DNA of 64,000 bases from Hordeum vulgare subsp. vulgare. Lineage: Eukaryota > Streptophyta > Magnoliopsida > Poales > Poaceae. The stretch lies in contig NC_058524.1 of assembly GCF_904849725.1 (NCBI RefSeq), positions 27,497,001 to 27,561,000 of the forward strand. The letters are read 5' to 3'. The notes below the pieces were generated by a model. The model was given only the letters and a program-made list of their open reading frames with translations. It did not search any database and was not told where the DNA came from. Within the stretch, counting starts at the first letter, position 1, and every line of letters begins with the position of its first letter. Positions 36,807-49,701 of this stretch are shown one piece after another. Both the position numbers and the translations under genes were made by a program.

Positions 36807-39800
36807 ATGCCGGAACCGAGTTCGGATCCGGGCAATGGCAAGGGCAAGAGGAGCCTCCCTTCCTGGATGGGCTCCGGCTCCGGCGACGGCGGCGGCGGGC
36901 CGAGTCCGGGCAAGAAGAAGCACGCGGAGGCGGCCCGCGAGAGGGCTCCAACAGGGCCGGATTTCTCCAAACTCTTGGTACTAATATCTGGAAGCCTCTC
37001 TGGCTCTCTGCCTGTTGTTGTTATGTGTGTATTATGTGAATGTGGCGATGATTCTGTGTGTATGGCTGGGCAGGATGGGGTGGTCTTTGTGCTGTCAGGG
37101 TTCGTGAACCCTGAGAGGGGCAGGCTGCGCTCCCAGGCGCTGGACATGGGGGCGGTGTACCGGCCCGATTGGTCCGATGATTGCACGCTTCTTGTTTGCG
37201 CGTTTGCCAACACCCCCAAGTTTCGGCAGGTGCAGTCGGAGAACGGAACCATCGTCGCCAAGGTTTTTCTTAATTCTGATGACAAATGAAGAAATATTAG
37301 CATCTTTTATCCCGTTTCTTTGCCTGCAGCTACAAGCATAACCTGCATGCTGCCCTGTGTCATCTTATGGTTGACATCCCTTAGTTTCTGCATAATGCCA
37401 TTATTAATTCTTCAAATTGAAGTAGGTAGTGTGTAGTCCCTTGGCATTTGTTGCTCGCTTTTCTGTCATGAATACTTGATGTCATGTGATCATGATCTCA
37501 TATTGATTCTCTTGTTGCATTGAAATGATAGATGTCATACACCCACTTTTATGCAGTATACCTGCTTTCATGAAAATGCCGTTGAGAATTCAAAGAAAGG
37601 AAAGAGTCACGCACAGAATATGTGCATTCCAGTGATCCATGCTTAATAGTTCTGCCGTTATGCACTGAGTGTTTCGACGTGCAACTATGTGCGATGAGAA
37701 GACTAGCTGCCTCAGTAGATTCTTGGAGACATTGGGCTCCTCGATTTTTCAGCAAGTCATATCTATTATCTTGTCCATGTTTTTAGTTAGGCCATTAAAT
37801 TTGTGGCAACTTTAGCTGCATATCAGACAAGCATACTACTCTGTTCATATGTACACTTAAAAGTTTAGCTTGATATGGCCATATGTTTAAGCAAACCTTA
37901 GCTGGTCTCATTTGTCATACATCTTCACACTTGATAAGTTGAATTTGTTGTTGCTGGGAGCAACACAATTGTTTCTTATCCTCTTTATGTGTTTTAGGAA
38001 TGGATCTCAGAATCTCACAGCCAAAGAAAACTCGTTGACATTGAGCCTTACCTTATGCATGCTGGAAATCCATGGCGCACAAATAAAGAGCCAGCCGAAT
38101 CCAGTCAAGGTGGTAAATTCTTGCGTCCAGCATAAAGTTTATCAACATAGGCTCCTTTTTATTTCAGCTTATTTATTTAATTATTTAATTTAGATGCTCT
38201 CAAGACCGTATTATTATTTTTCTCTCTTACCAATATGGCATATTTGGGTTCCTGTAACTTCTTTGTGACTTAGACAATATGCCAATTAACTTGAAAACGT
38301 TCCTGTGGACCATGTCAGTGTGATACCAGTTTATCACTTACTCCCTCCGTCCCAAAATAAGTGTCTCAACTTTGTACTAAGCTTGAGACACTTATTTTGG
38401 GACGGAGGGAGTATTAGATAGCTCAAGAAGATGCTCCTTAAGACTTAATTTTTGTAGTTCTCCTGGCTATGGGCTTAGGGCTGCCCTCCCCATGGAAAGA
38501 AGGAACAACTACACTTTGTCCCACAGCCCACTGATTGGTAGTACTTTAGTGATGCTTTGTTAGTAATAGATGCCAAACAGAGCTGTAAACTTGGTAATGC
38601 TAATGGGCAAACTGGGATTGAGTTTTGGTAAGCTTAGTAAAGAACCATTTGATGCCCGTTAAACTAATTTGTAAAATTTGAATGATATTTGTAGTTTTGC
38701 TGTACTTTACTACTTTTTCTTTGTGTACTTTTGAATTTGTAGTAATTGCTTAAATTTATAGTTCTGTTTGTTTAATTTTTTGTATCATCCTGTTGTAGAT
38801 CAGAAGAAGCCACGTAAAGAGCATGAAAAGCAACTTGAGAAGACTCATGCTAAGACACCGCCTTCTGTTGCCACTAAGGTCTGTTCAAAATAAATTAGTG
38901 AACAATCCAGAACCATGCTTTCCCAGAAGCCTGCTTAATTTGACATAAAACCAATTTCTTATCAGTAGTAACTATTAGCTGTCTAATAGAAAGTGGACAA
39001 TTGGTAGGTTTATCTCACCTGAATCTGGATATTTCCACAAGGAAACAAAGCAAAAGCAATGAGGCCTGGCAATAGATAAGAGTGTGCAAGCACGCATTTT
39101 AATTGGATTTCCCAGCATTCAGATTAGTTAAAAAGACTGTGCTTTTCAGCAACTCTCCAATCTTCTATATCTGGTGTAAGATTATTACTCCACATGCAAA
39201 AGGCAGGACATCAGAATAAACTGACCATAGTTAATTGTAACTTCCAACCTGCATGCGCTATGATGATGCATTTTTTATAAAATCTAATGTACTGTGGGAT
39301 GCATATTGATGTTCCTTGAAAACAAATGACTTCCCAGCGGTAATAAATAGGTAATGACATCTAAATTATAAAACAGTCTATGTTTAAATTTTCATGAATG
39401 GAACAAAACGTAGGCAACGCTTGTCCTGCAAGCATGTCAATATGCTTTCTTTCTACAGGACCTTATATAGTCTCTTTTCTACAGGCAGGACATTCAGGCG
39501 CTATAAATAAACAATTTTCTCCTTCAAAAATTAAACAATGGGCAATGGATGATTTTGCGAAGACGATATCATGGTTGGAGAGCCAAGAAGAGAAGGTGAG
39601 AAGTTAGGGATAATAAAATGGTCAGGTGATGGTGATGAAATTATATTTCAACTTTCAAGCCTCCTTATGGTCTTAGTCTTTTTGTCTGCCTCAGGTTTGG
39701 TACGTAATAAATTACTTTTACAATCAGCGTATGGCTATCGTAGAGATGATCTGCACACCAAGTAATTGTCCAATGATACTTTTTTTTGGATTTCCAAGGG

Positions 39801-41884
39801 GCAGAAACAACATGACCCAATAAAATCAGACTTTTCCTAGTGTAAATGAGATCAGCATTTTCTTAGGCTACTATAATAACATGCAATGCATATTATCTGT
39901 GATGATGAAACAAACAACTAAACACTGAAGATGTCTCATCATGGCTAGCAAATCACATTGCAGCTGATAGTTGTCTTCAGTATTCGGTTGACTTGTCCTC
40001 GATCTGTTAACACGTGGGAATAATGCTCTTGATGTTACCTGACTTCTCTGGCTTCTTGTCTGATAGCCAGAGCCAAACGAATTGAAGGCAATAGCTGCTG
40101 AAGGGGTCATCACTTGTCTGCAGGATGCCATCGAATCCCTCGAGCAAGGCAATGTAAGTAACACAACACCCCTCTTTATTTAGGTAACACTAGCAAAAGG
40201 GTCCGTGCGTTGCAACGGGAGAAAAAAATACCACACGCTTTTAATCTTTTTATAATCATTTTAATTTATTAAAATAATAAGCTAACTAACTAATGTAGTC
40301 AGTCCTATCCTATTTTGTTGAGAAATCAACCCGTTCATTGTTAATTCCAGCATGATGAGAAATTGAGCGCGACAAGCAAAGCAAAACAAAGAGGCTACGT
40401 GAATTGATCAATGGACTGTTATCTTATTTCACTCATGGGATAAAGAATGTGGGATCAGATGACAAACTGAAGGTGGTGTTCCATTCTTTGTCACACAAAT
40501 CCCCACAAAACAAAATTTCTTGCCGGTGCTTGGCAGACGGTTGGAGGCATGGGGAGGGGATCTCACCAGATGACGAGTTCCTGCCGGAGGAGGGGATACG
40601 ATGAGGGGAGTAAGGGTTAGGCGCCTCTATCTGGCCATAAGGAGTCGCCGTTGCCGCGCCATAACCTCGGAGTTCCCCGTGTGAGCCATGGAGGCCCGCC
40701 TCCACCTGCAAGTACTTCGCTCCGCTCGCCGCCGCCGTTCTGGATCGAGCAGACGCATCATCCCCAGTCACTGTAGCTGTCGCGTTGATTTGATCCAGAA
40801 GCTGTGCTCGAACGCCGAAACGGGGGCAGCAAGCGGGCAGAGGTACGGCCGCAGAGGCGGGTGGGTTGAGATCGACAACAGTGGTGGTTGAGGTCGGCCG
40901 CGACGGCGAGTGGTGTGGCAGCGGCCTGGGCACAGGCCAGGGTGGACCAGGGTCGACGCGATGCGCTCAAGCGCCGCAACGGGGGCAGTGAGCGGGGAGA
41001 GGTACGACCGTGGAGGCGGGTGGGTTGAGATCGGCAGCGGTGGCGGTTGAGGTCGGCCGCGGCGGCGAGTGGTGTGGCGGCGGCATGGGCACAGGCCAGG
41101 GTGGCCCAGGGTCGACGGGAGGAGGCGATGCGTACGGGTATAATTTTTGCAGCGAATCGTTTTTTTCCTTTTGCGTTGCAGATAAATGATGGAGCGCGGG
41201 TTGAATAACAAAAATTACATGGTTTTTTTTTATAAAAATACCGCGGTGGGTTTTCCGACGGAAGCAATAGCCGCTTTATTATTAGGTATAGATATAGATA
41301 TGTAGGTCTTTTGAGTTTCTTGCCAATTATTTTCAATCATCAACAACAGATTAGCACATGCAGACGAGGTGCAAGTCTTACGTAACCTAAAACATTGAAA
41401 TGCTACTTGCCTGGATGCCAATTGTTGATGTCTGTGTCAAATTGCCATTGACTTATTCTGATTATGTTTGCAATGGTGAACACCAAATTGTGCCAAACAT
41501 GTTTTCTAAGTCCTGTTGTGTATCTTACCAGAAATGTGGTATATCTTACTAAACATGTTTTCTAAAGCTTGCGTCTTCAAACTTCTCTTGTAGGATATCA
41601 GTGGTGTGGCGGAGCAATGGAGCTTTGTCCCCCACGTTGTGGACGAGCTAGTGCGGCTGGACGGAAAGGGATCATCGATGTCTAAAGAACAACTCGCCCA
41701 ACTAGCAACCAAATGCAAGAAAATCTACCAGGCCGAGTTTGCCCAGATGGACAGTGATGACAAGAAGGGCAAGGAGCGTCCCGGAAGAACCGGAGTGGAC
41801 GATGCTCAGTACGACAGCGATGATACGATCGAGATGACGGAGGAAGAGATTGATCTCAGCTTGCAAACAGTTCTCAGGGATTAG
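36807..41884 (+). CDS. XRCC1: DNA repair protein XRCC1, complete, seven exons
   Basis: XRCC1 is a nuclear scaffold protein for single-strand-break and base-excision repair. Exons: 36807-36977, 37074-37262, 37998-38109, 38799-38878, 39485-39595, 40067-40153, 41594-41884. All junctions are in phase with GT-AG introns, giving 346 residues, close to the plant orthologue length. ATG 36807 gives MPEPSSDPGNGKGKRSLPSW; the upstream open frame has no ATG. The BRCT domain runs from about residue 57 to 150 (GVVFVLSGFVNPERGRLRSQ, TLLVCAFANTPKFRQV, KLVDIEPYLMHAG). Conserved C-terminal blocks are DDFAKTISWLESQEEK, EGVITCLQDAIESLEQ and YDSDDTIEMTEEEIDL. As in other plants, the vertebrate N-terminal polymerase-beta domain is absent. 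Tandem partial copies of the last two exons follow downstream. Confidence 0.97.
38341..38411. mobile_element. Stowaway MITE (XRCC1 intron 3)
   Basis: This 71-bp element has near-perfect inverted ends (CTCCCTCCGTCCCAAAATAA and complement), with TA at 38339-38340 and 38412-38413. It is almost all terminal repeat with a short central loop. Confidence 0.95.
40186..41296. mobile_element. Approximately 1.1-kb insertion in XRCC1 intron 6
   Basis: Units 2 and 3 of the triplication lack this block, which shows it was inserted. It starts near ACTAGCAAAAGGGTCCGTGC, with a following GTTGCAACGGGAG, and ends near TTATTATTAGGTATAGATAT. These word types are found at ends of an abundant grass repeat that I cannot classify firmly. 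The interior is GC-rich with a duplicated block. Open frames in it are composition artefacts. Confidence 0.8.
40809..41131 (+). repeat. Approximately 160-bp direct repeat, two copies
   Basis: 40809-40967 and 40968-41131 are adjacent copies sharing AGGCGGGTGGGTTGAGATCG, GGCGAGTGGTGTGGC and GGGCACAGGCCAGGGTGG. They lie inside the intron-6 insertion. Confidence 0.9.
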
Positions 41885-42919
41885 TAGCTAGGTCAGGAGA
41901 AGTTCTTTAGGAGAGGAGAGCAAGGACTGTGTATCAGTGAGCATGGTATGGCCGTCAGTAATCGGAACAGTCTTATTATCACTGAGTTTCAGTGGAGTTT
42001 GTGCTCTGTTCTTGATCAAGCCTCTCTCTTTTTTTGGGTTCTTTTTTGCTGTTTTGATCAAGATTTTTTGGTTTGGCGATTTTGATTGACTTTCTCTCAG
42101 TCGGGTTTTTTGGTTGAATGTTGTGCACTAATCAACTACAGTGTCCAAAACGATCTTACATTTTGGGGCGGATGGAATACTTGAGTTCTCCATTATTTGT
42201 TGAACAAGACGAGTGTCTGCAGACTACAGGGAGGTGTAAACAGAGTGATAAGTCACTTGCACGAGGATGGGGTTGAATGAAGAGACCGATACAATCTCAG
42301 ACACACACGCCCTGAATGAACCAATGGGTGGCCTGCTCCATTGATCAGTGCATCATGACGGCATACAAGGAAAGTTCCGAGCATAATTGCAGCTATGAAT
42401 GTTGTCAATGTCAACACCGCGAGTCAAAGCTTTATTTGTCACCGTAAAGAACTCTGCGCCAAAACTGTAATAGGCTGGAGATGTCTACTTGTATAAAATG
42501 GTGTTGTCTGTCACCTCGCACGCAATAGAGTTGTACCACTACTAGGACAAGTTTCTGGGCATGGGCGAGAGTTGCAATACGTTTATCTCCATGCATGGCA
42601 AACATTTGCTTCTTTCCCGGTGTTTCCTATTCATATGTGTTCTCAATCAAATTTTGATTTTCTGGCAATCCATCCTCTCTTAAGTTTGTGCCGAATACAG
42701 CCTCTTTACTATACTAAACTATTCAAATCAAATAATTGTGATGTAGAACTGCGTGGATGAAGGAATGGTGATAGGGTTTGCATGTTGCTAACTCAAGTGA
42801 AGATGGAGTAGTATATATAGAGGGAGGGAAAGGATTATCTCTACACATCTTGAAGGTGGGTGGGGCATCTATTAGCCTTGTTTTCACCTTACTAAATTCT
42901 AACATCACATTTATCCTTT
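41885..42919 (+). other. XRCC1 3' UTR and intergenic flank of unit 1
   Basis: This is non-coding sequence after the XRCC1 stop. It is repeated in unit 2 as 44092-44467 plus 46230-46970. It shows no independent gene. Confidence 0.6.
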
Positions 42920-43373
42920 GTCAGGTGATGGTGATGAAATTACATTTCAACTTTCAAGCACCCTTATTGTCTCAGTCTTTAATTATGTCCGCCTCAGCGT
43001 TGGTATGTAGTAATAAAGTACTTTTACAATTAATGTATGGCTATCGTAGAGGTGATCTGCACGCCCAGTAGTTCTCCAATGGTACTATTTTTTCGAATTC
43101 CAAGTGGCAGAGGAACACTCCGACCCAACGAAATTAGACTTGTCCTAATGTAAATAGATCAACATTTCTTGGGCTAATATAACAAAATGCAATGCATATT
43201 ATCTGCCATAATGAAACGAACAACTAAACAATTGTGATGCATCGCCAATCGCCGTGGCTAGCAAATCGTGGAGCAGCCAATAGTTTTGTTCGTTAGACTT
43301 GTCCTAGATATGTTAATACAATGGGAATGATGATTGTTGTTATATCTGACTTGCCCGCCTTCTTATCTGATAG

Positions 43374-44092
43374 CGAGAGCCAAATGAATTGAAGGCAATA
43401 GGCAATATCTGCCGAAGGGGTAATCACTGCCTGCATGATGCCATTGAATCCCTTGAGTAGGGCAATGTAAGGAATGCAACACCACTCTTTATTTAGATAT
43501 GCTCAGGTCTTTCGAGTTACTCGTCTGTTATTTTCCAAGTATGAACATTGTATCTTAGTGATTTAGATTAGTACACACGCGGACTCAGGTGCTAGTCTTA
43601 ACTCTTAAGTAACCTGAAAACAAAGAAATGTTGGTTGCCTAGGTGCCAATCGTTGATATCTGTGTCAAATTGCCATTGTCTTATTGATTATATTTGCAAT
43701 GGTGAACACCAATGTACGAAACATATTTTCTAACCCATGTTGTGTATATTACTCGAAATGTGCTCTATTCTCAGTTGACCATGTTCGAATTTCTCTTGTA
43801 GGATACCAGTGGAGTGGTGGAGCAGTGGAGCTTTGCCCCTATGTTGTGGATGATCTAGTGCGTTTGGCTGGAGAGGGATCTTCCCTGTCTAAAGAACAAC
43901 TCACCCAACTATCAACCAAATGCAAGAAAATCTACCAGGTTGTGTTCACCCAAATGGACATTGGTGACAAGAAGGGCAAGGAGCATCCCGGGAAGACCGG
44001 AGCGGACGACGCTCAGTACGATAGTGATGATATGATCGAAATGACGCGGGAAGAGATTGATCTCGCTTGCACGCAGTTACCAGAGATTAGTA
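43374..44092 (+). pseudogene. XRCC1 exon 6-7 pseudogene, unit 2
   Basis: The exon-6 copy (43374-43466) has a 7-bp tandem duplication of GGCAATA and a TAG in place of the glutamine codon in SLEQ, though its GT donor is kept. The exon-7 copy starts at 43802. One base is missing after the GAGCAGTGGAGCTTTGCCCC stretch, so the ELCPYVVDDLVRLAGEG frame is out of phase with the exon start. No upstream BRCT exons exist here. Confidence 0.92.
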
Positions 44093-44467
44093 GCAAGGTT
44101 AGGAGAAGTTCTTTAGGAGAGGAGAGGAAGTATTGTGTATCAGTGAGCATGGTATGGCCGACAGTAATCGGAACAGTCTTATTATCACTGAATTTCAGTG
44201 GAGTTTGTGCTCTGTTCTTGATCAAGCCTCTATTTTTTGGGGGTTCTTTTTGCTGTTTTGATAAGCTTTTTTGGTTTGGTGATTTTGATTGACTTTCTCG
44301 TGGTATTGTCAGTCAGGTTTTTTGGTTGAATGTTGTGCACTAATCAACTTCATTGTCAAAAATGATCTTACATATTGGGGCGGATGGAGACTTGAGTTCT
44401 TCTCCATTTTTTGCTGAACAAGACGAGTGTCTGCAGACTACAGGGAGGTGTGAACAGCCTGATCCAA

Positions 44468-46224
44468 TGTTGGGGAACGTTGCATGGGAAACAAAAATTT
44501 TCCTACGCGCATACAAGATTTATCCATGGTGATGAGCATCTACGAGAGGAGAGATCAGATCCACATACCCTTGTAGATAGCTAAGCGGAAGCGTTAAAGA
44601 ACGCAGTTGATGTAGTGGTACGTCTTTGCGATCCAATCACGATCCGTGCCATGAACTCCCGATCAAGCGCCGAATGGACGACACCTCCGCGTTCAACACA
44701 CGTACAACTCGATGACGTCTCCGCCTCCTCGATCCAGCGAGCGAGGGCGGCGTAGTAGATGAGTTCTCCGGCAACACGACGACATGGTGGCGGTTGTGGT
44801 GGTGCTATCCCGGCAGGGCTACGCGTAGCGCTAAGAAAACCGCAAACAAAGGAGAAAACGATCTAGGGAGAGAGAGGGGCGCCAAGGGTTTCGTGTGTGC
44901 TCTTGGGGCACCCCCTCCTCTCTATATATAGGTGGAGGGGCATGGGGAACAGCCCCTCTAATCCCTAGGGCGCAGCCAAGGGAAGAGGAGGTGGAATGCT
45001 AGTCCCCTTCCTTCCCTTCCATACAAAGGTGGACTTTCCACCTTTCCCAATTGCATGGCCTTGAGGGACTTGTGCGCTTGGCCCAATAAGGCCACGACGT
45101 CTCCCCTCAGCCCATGCAAACCCTTGGGACATGGTGGAACCCTTGGTGTACTTCCGGACTCCTTCGGAAGTTTCCGGAACCTTCTAGAAGCTTCCCGGCA
45201 CAATACCAGAAAAACCCGAAACATTTTCGGTAGCCAAAATATGACTTCCCATATATAAATATTTACCTCTGGACCATTACAGAGCTCCTCGTGATGTCCG
45301 AGATCTCATCTAGGACTCCGAACAACTTTCGGTTACTACCACACATAACTCATTAATACCAAATCGTCACCAAACCTGAAGTGTGCAGACCCTGCGGGTT
45401 CGAGAACTATGCAGACATGATCGAGACATTCTACGAGCAATAATCAATAGCGGGACTTGGATGTACATATTGGCTCCTACATATTCTATGAAGATCTTTA
45501 TCGGTCGAACCACGATGCCAAGGATTCAATCAATCCTGTATACTATTCCCTGTCCATCGGTATGTTACTTGCCCGAGATTCGATCGTCGGTATCTCTATA
45601 CCTAGTTCAATCTCGTTACCGGCAAGTCTCTTTACTCATTCTGTAATAAAATAAATCCTTAGTCACATTGCTTGCAAGCTTCTTGTGATGTTGTATTACC
45701 GAGTGGGCCCTAGAGATACCTCTCTGTCATACAGAGTGACAAATCCCAGTCTCGATTCACGCCAACCCAACAGACACCCTCGGAGATACCTGTAGAGCAC
45801 CTTTATAGTCAACCAGTTACGTTGTGACGTTTGATACACACAAGGCATTCCTACGGTGTCCGGGAGTTTCATGATCTCATGGTCATAGGAACAGATATTT
45901 GACATGCAGAAAATAGTAGCAATAAACTCAGACGATCACATGCTACGTTCATAGTTTGGGTCTTGTCCATCACATCATTCTCCTAATAATGTGATCCCGT
46001 TATCAAATGATAACTCTTGTCTATGGTCACGGAACCTTGACCATCTTTGATCAACGAGCTAGTCCATTAGAGGCTCACTAGGGACAGTGTGTTGTTTATG
46101 TATCCACACATGTATTTGAGTTTCCAATCAATACAATTCTAGCATGGATAATAAAATGATTATCATGAACAAGGAAATATAATAATAACCAATTTATAAT
46201 TGTCTCTAGGGCATATTTCCAACA
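44468..46224 (-). mobile_element. Solo LTR, Copia BARE-1/WIS/Angela type, reverse orientation
   Basis: The 1757-bp LTR starts TGTTGGGGAACGTTGCATGG and ends GGGCATATTTCCAACA on the plus strand. On the minus strand it begins TGTTGGAAATATGCCCTAGA, the family 5' end. The TCCAA duplication is at 44463-44467 and 46225-46229. Unit 1 of the triplication shows the empty site near 42245, so the insertion came after the duplication. Confidence 0.95.
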
Positions 46225-47421
46225 TCCAAGTCACTCGCACGAGGATGAGATCGAATGAAGAGACCAATGCAATCTCAGACACATACACGCCCCGAATGAA
46301 CCAATGGGTGGCCTGCTCGATTGGTCAGTGCATCATGATGACATACAAAGAAAGTTCCGAGCATAATTTCAGTTATGAATATTCTCAATGTCAACGCCGC
46401 AAGTCAAAGCTTTATTTGTCACCGTAAAGAACTTTGTGCCAAAATGGTAATAGGTTGAAGCCGAGATACATACAAATTAAGAGAGAAAACAACATGGAGG
46501 GCTCCAAGTTATGTTGTGATTTATTGAGATGACAACATAAGTAAAATGGAGTTGTCTGCCACCTGGCACGTAATAGGGTTCTACCACTCCTAGGGAAAAT
46601 TTATGGCCATGGGCGACAATCACAATACATTTATCTCCATGCAGGACAAACAATTGCTTCTTTCCCGGTGTTTCCTATTCATATGTGTTCTCAATCTTAT
46701 TTTGATTTCTGAAAATCCATCCCGTGTTAAGTTTGTGCCGATCGAATACAACCTATTTACTATAGTAAACAACTCAAATCAAATAATTGTGATGTAGAAC
46801 TGCATGGACGAAGGAATGGTGATAGAGTTCACATGCTACTAACTCAAGCGAAGATGGAGTGGTATATTTAGATGGAGGGAAAATATTGTCTCTACACATC
46901 TTGAAGGTGGGTGGGATATCTATTAGCCTTGTTTCCACCTTACTAAATTCGAACATCACATTTATCCTTTGTCAGTTAATGGTGATGAAGTTACATTTCA
47001 ACTTTCAAGCACCCTTATTGTCTTAGTCTTTAATTATGTCCGCCTCAGGGTTGGTATGCAGTAATAAAGTACTTCTACAATCAATGTATGGCTATCGTAG
47101 AGGTGATCTGCACGCCAAGTAGTTCTCCGATGGTACTTTTTTTTTGAATTCCAAGTGGCAGAGGAACACTTCGACCCAACAAAATCAGTCTCGTCCTAAT
47201 GTAAATGAGATCATCATTTCTCACGCTAATATAACAAAAATGCAATGCATATTATCTGCCATGATGAAACGAACATCTAACCAATTGTGATGCATGGCCG
47301 TGGCTTGCAAAACGTAGAGCCGTAGATATACTTTTGTTTGCTATACTTGTCCTAGATATGTTAATACAATGGGAATGATTATTGCTGTTATGTCTGACTT
47401 GTTTGCCTTCTTGGCTGATAG

Positions 47422-47993
47422 CCACAACCAAATGAATTGAAGGTAATAGCTGCTGAAGAGGTAATCACTTGTCTGCAGGATGCCATTGAATCCCTTGAGC
47501 AAGGCAACATAAGGAATGCAACACCACTCTTTATTTATATATGTGCAAGTCTTTCGAGTTATTTGTCTATTATTTCCAAGTATGAACACTGTATCTTAGT
47601 GATTCAGATTAGTATTTATGCGGACTCAGGTACGTGTCTTAACTCTTAAGTAACCTGAGAACAAAGAAATGTTGCATGCCTATGGGCCAATCATTGATAT
47701 CTGTGTCAAATTTCCATTGACTTATTGATTATGTTTGGAATTGTGAACACCAATGTACCAAACATATTTTCTAAACCATGTTGTGTATGTTACTCAAAAT
47801 TTGCTATATTCTCACTTGACCATGCTCGAACTTCTCTTGTAGGATATTAGTGGAGTGGTAAGTGGAGCTTTGCCCCTATGTTGTGGATAATCTATTGCAT
47901 TTGGCCGGAGAGGGATCTTCGCTGTCTAAAGAATAACTCACCCAACTAGCAACCAAATGCAAGAAAATCTACCAGCAGGCTGAGTTCGCCTAG
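47422..47993 (+). pseudogene. XRCC1 exon 6-7 pseudogene, unit 3, cut by the CACTA end
   Basis: The exon-6 copy (47422-47508) keeps an open frame (NELKVIAAEEVITCLQDAIE), but its donor GT has become AT. The exon-7 copy starts at 47843, has a small deletion after SGV and a TAA in place of the glutamine codon after LSKE, and stops at 47993 where CACTACAAGAAA begins. The missing remainder of exon 7 is not found elsewhere in the window. Confidence 0.92.
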
Positions 47994-48735
47994 CACTACA
48001 AGAAATATGTCAACTAACGAGCTGCAATATTGGTCACTGAATGGTCATTGATTTCCATTTGTGACCTTTTTATGACCAAAAACAGAAGGCCTAAAGTTGA
48101 GGGTCTTTAATGAACTATACCGACCTTTTTTCTGGATTGGTCGTAGGATTTTATGACCAAACAGAAGGTCGTAGGTTTAAAGACCAAATGATTTGGTCAC
48201 TAGCAATCTGCCCCGCACCACGTCAGAGCCACCGTGGCAGGCTGACGTGGCAGAATTATAACCAAATGAAAAGGTCGTAAATAAGATTCAACCCGGTCCA
48301 TTCCGATCATCTACATGGGCCGGGCCCAATAATTTGGCCTTTTATTTTCTGGGATAGAATCTTTTACTTAGCAGGTTTTTTATTAGTCCACTTTTCTTTT
48401 GGGCCTTGGCCTACTGTTTTTAGTCCAGTTCTTGTTTGGGCCTTGGCCTACTCTTTTTTTAGGCCCAAGCCTTTTTAGACAAATTCTAATTTGGGACTTG
48501 GCCTACTCTTTTTTTAGGCCCAAGCCTTCTTAGTCTATTTCTTGTTTGGGCCTCGGCCTTTTTGCTGTCCAAACTAACTTTAGTGCCCAAACAAAATGGT
48601 CCAAACAAAACTTAAATAATTGACAACTTCACAAAATACTTCATCAGGTTCACAGGTTCAAATAGAACAAGACATTGTTTCATCACCAGAATGACCAATC
48701 ACTTAAATAATTGACAACTTCACAGGTGCACAGCT

Positions 48736-49701
48736 TCACAAAAACTCATCACGCATTTCCACCGAGCTGTCAAAGTCCATGGCCAGCGGACTTTCCTGAT
48801 GGTCCGTCGCAACCGCCATAGTTGCTTTCTGCCTTGTGACTCTATCAGGTTCATCAGGTTCCAGGATCCTCTTTGTTTGTCCTGGAGGTGGGGCCATCAC
48901 CCTTCCTGGAGGCATTGCAGCAGATGCTTCTGAGCTCTTCCTCTTCTTGCTGGCTGTCTTCTTAACACCAGGCCTCTTCGTTTTAGATTCCTTCAGTGCC
49001 TTGTATAAATAGCACAGAAAAAAATTAGATCACAAGATAAATATGTGAGCACAAGGAAACACAGAGCATATAAGAACCCGAACCCTCCAAGCAAGACATA
49101 GTTTGCACCTTAACAGTCTTGTGCACTACAACTTCATCCTCCTTAGGATTGTACTCTGGGTCATCACTGATAACTCCACTACCTTCTTGAACCCCATTAG
49201 TTGTACCTTCTTGTACATCATTTGTTTTCCTAATCATTGACGCTATTGCATCAATGCCAAGGGACTGCAATATCGGATTGTTCCTCATCATATTTCTAGC
49301 CCTAACCTTCTCGTACTCGGTGAGAGGATGCTCATCTTTGCAAGGCAAAGTAAACATAATTATTAGGTTAATTGTTGGAATGCATGGACAGACAACCAAA
49401 CATATCTTATGATATTTTATTATCATTTAATCCTACTTATTGAGCTAAGGAAGAGTAACAGCACACAGGCACAGCTAAGCCAACTAATTCAGATTACAAC
49501 AATACATTTGCATAATAAAATCTGACAGTATTTTACATCACCAACCTCCAAGATATTTTACTTAGCATATTACATTTCACTTAGCAAATTAAGACACATT
49601 TTATAAATCTGACAGTATAACCACAAGGAGCAACTTGCATACCACTGGATGGCCTCGGGTTTGACCTTGTCATCCTTGACATGGATGATCTTGAGGTGGT
49701 G
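48736..49701 (-). CDS. CACTA-encoded lysine-rich protein, partial 3' exons
   Basis: Three exons splice in phase on the minus strand: 49643-49701 (SRSSMSRMTRSNPRPSS), 49109-49335 (DEHPLTEYEKVRARNMMRNN, PILQSLGIDAIASMIRK) and 48736-48999 (ALKESKTKRPGVKKTASKKR then KSSEASAAMPPGRVMAPPPG). The stop is TGA 48736-48738, after MRDEFL. The TEYEK-RNN-LxxLGI block resembles proteins often encoded inside grass CACTA elements. The basic stretch could bind DNA or direct the protein to the nucleus. Upstream exons, perhaps in 50500-51140, could not be placed. Confidence 0.6.

Larger units (their letters stand above)
39621..47993 (+). repeat. Tandem triplication of the 3' part of XRCC1
   Basis: Unit 1 is 39621-42919 and contains the real exons 6 and 7. 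Unit 2 is 42920-46970. Unit 3 is 46971-47993 and is incomplete. Each unit begins near GTCAG-TGATGGTGATGAA and repeats intron 5, exon 6, intron 6 and exon 7; units 1 and 2 also share the 3' flank (CGAGGATGGGGTTGAATGAA-type). Different insertions distinguish the units: a roughly 1.1-kb element in unit 1 and a solo LTR in unit 2. Units 2 and 3 are more similar to each other than to unit 1 in the 5' flank, which suggests stepwise duplication. Confidence 0.93.

Noticed and set aside
40433..41336. Open frames of 147-192 residues on the minus strand in XRCC1 intron 6
   Set aside because: They come from the GC-rich direct repeat inside the insertion and show Arg/Pro/Ala-rich repetitive text with no domain.
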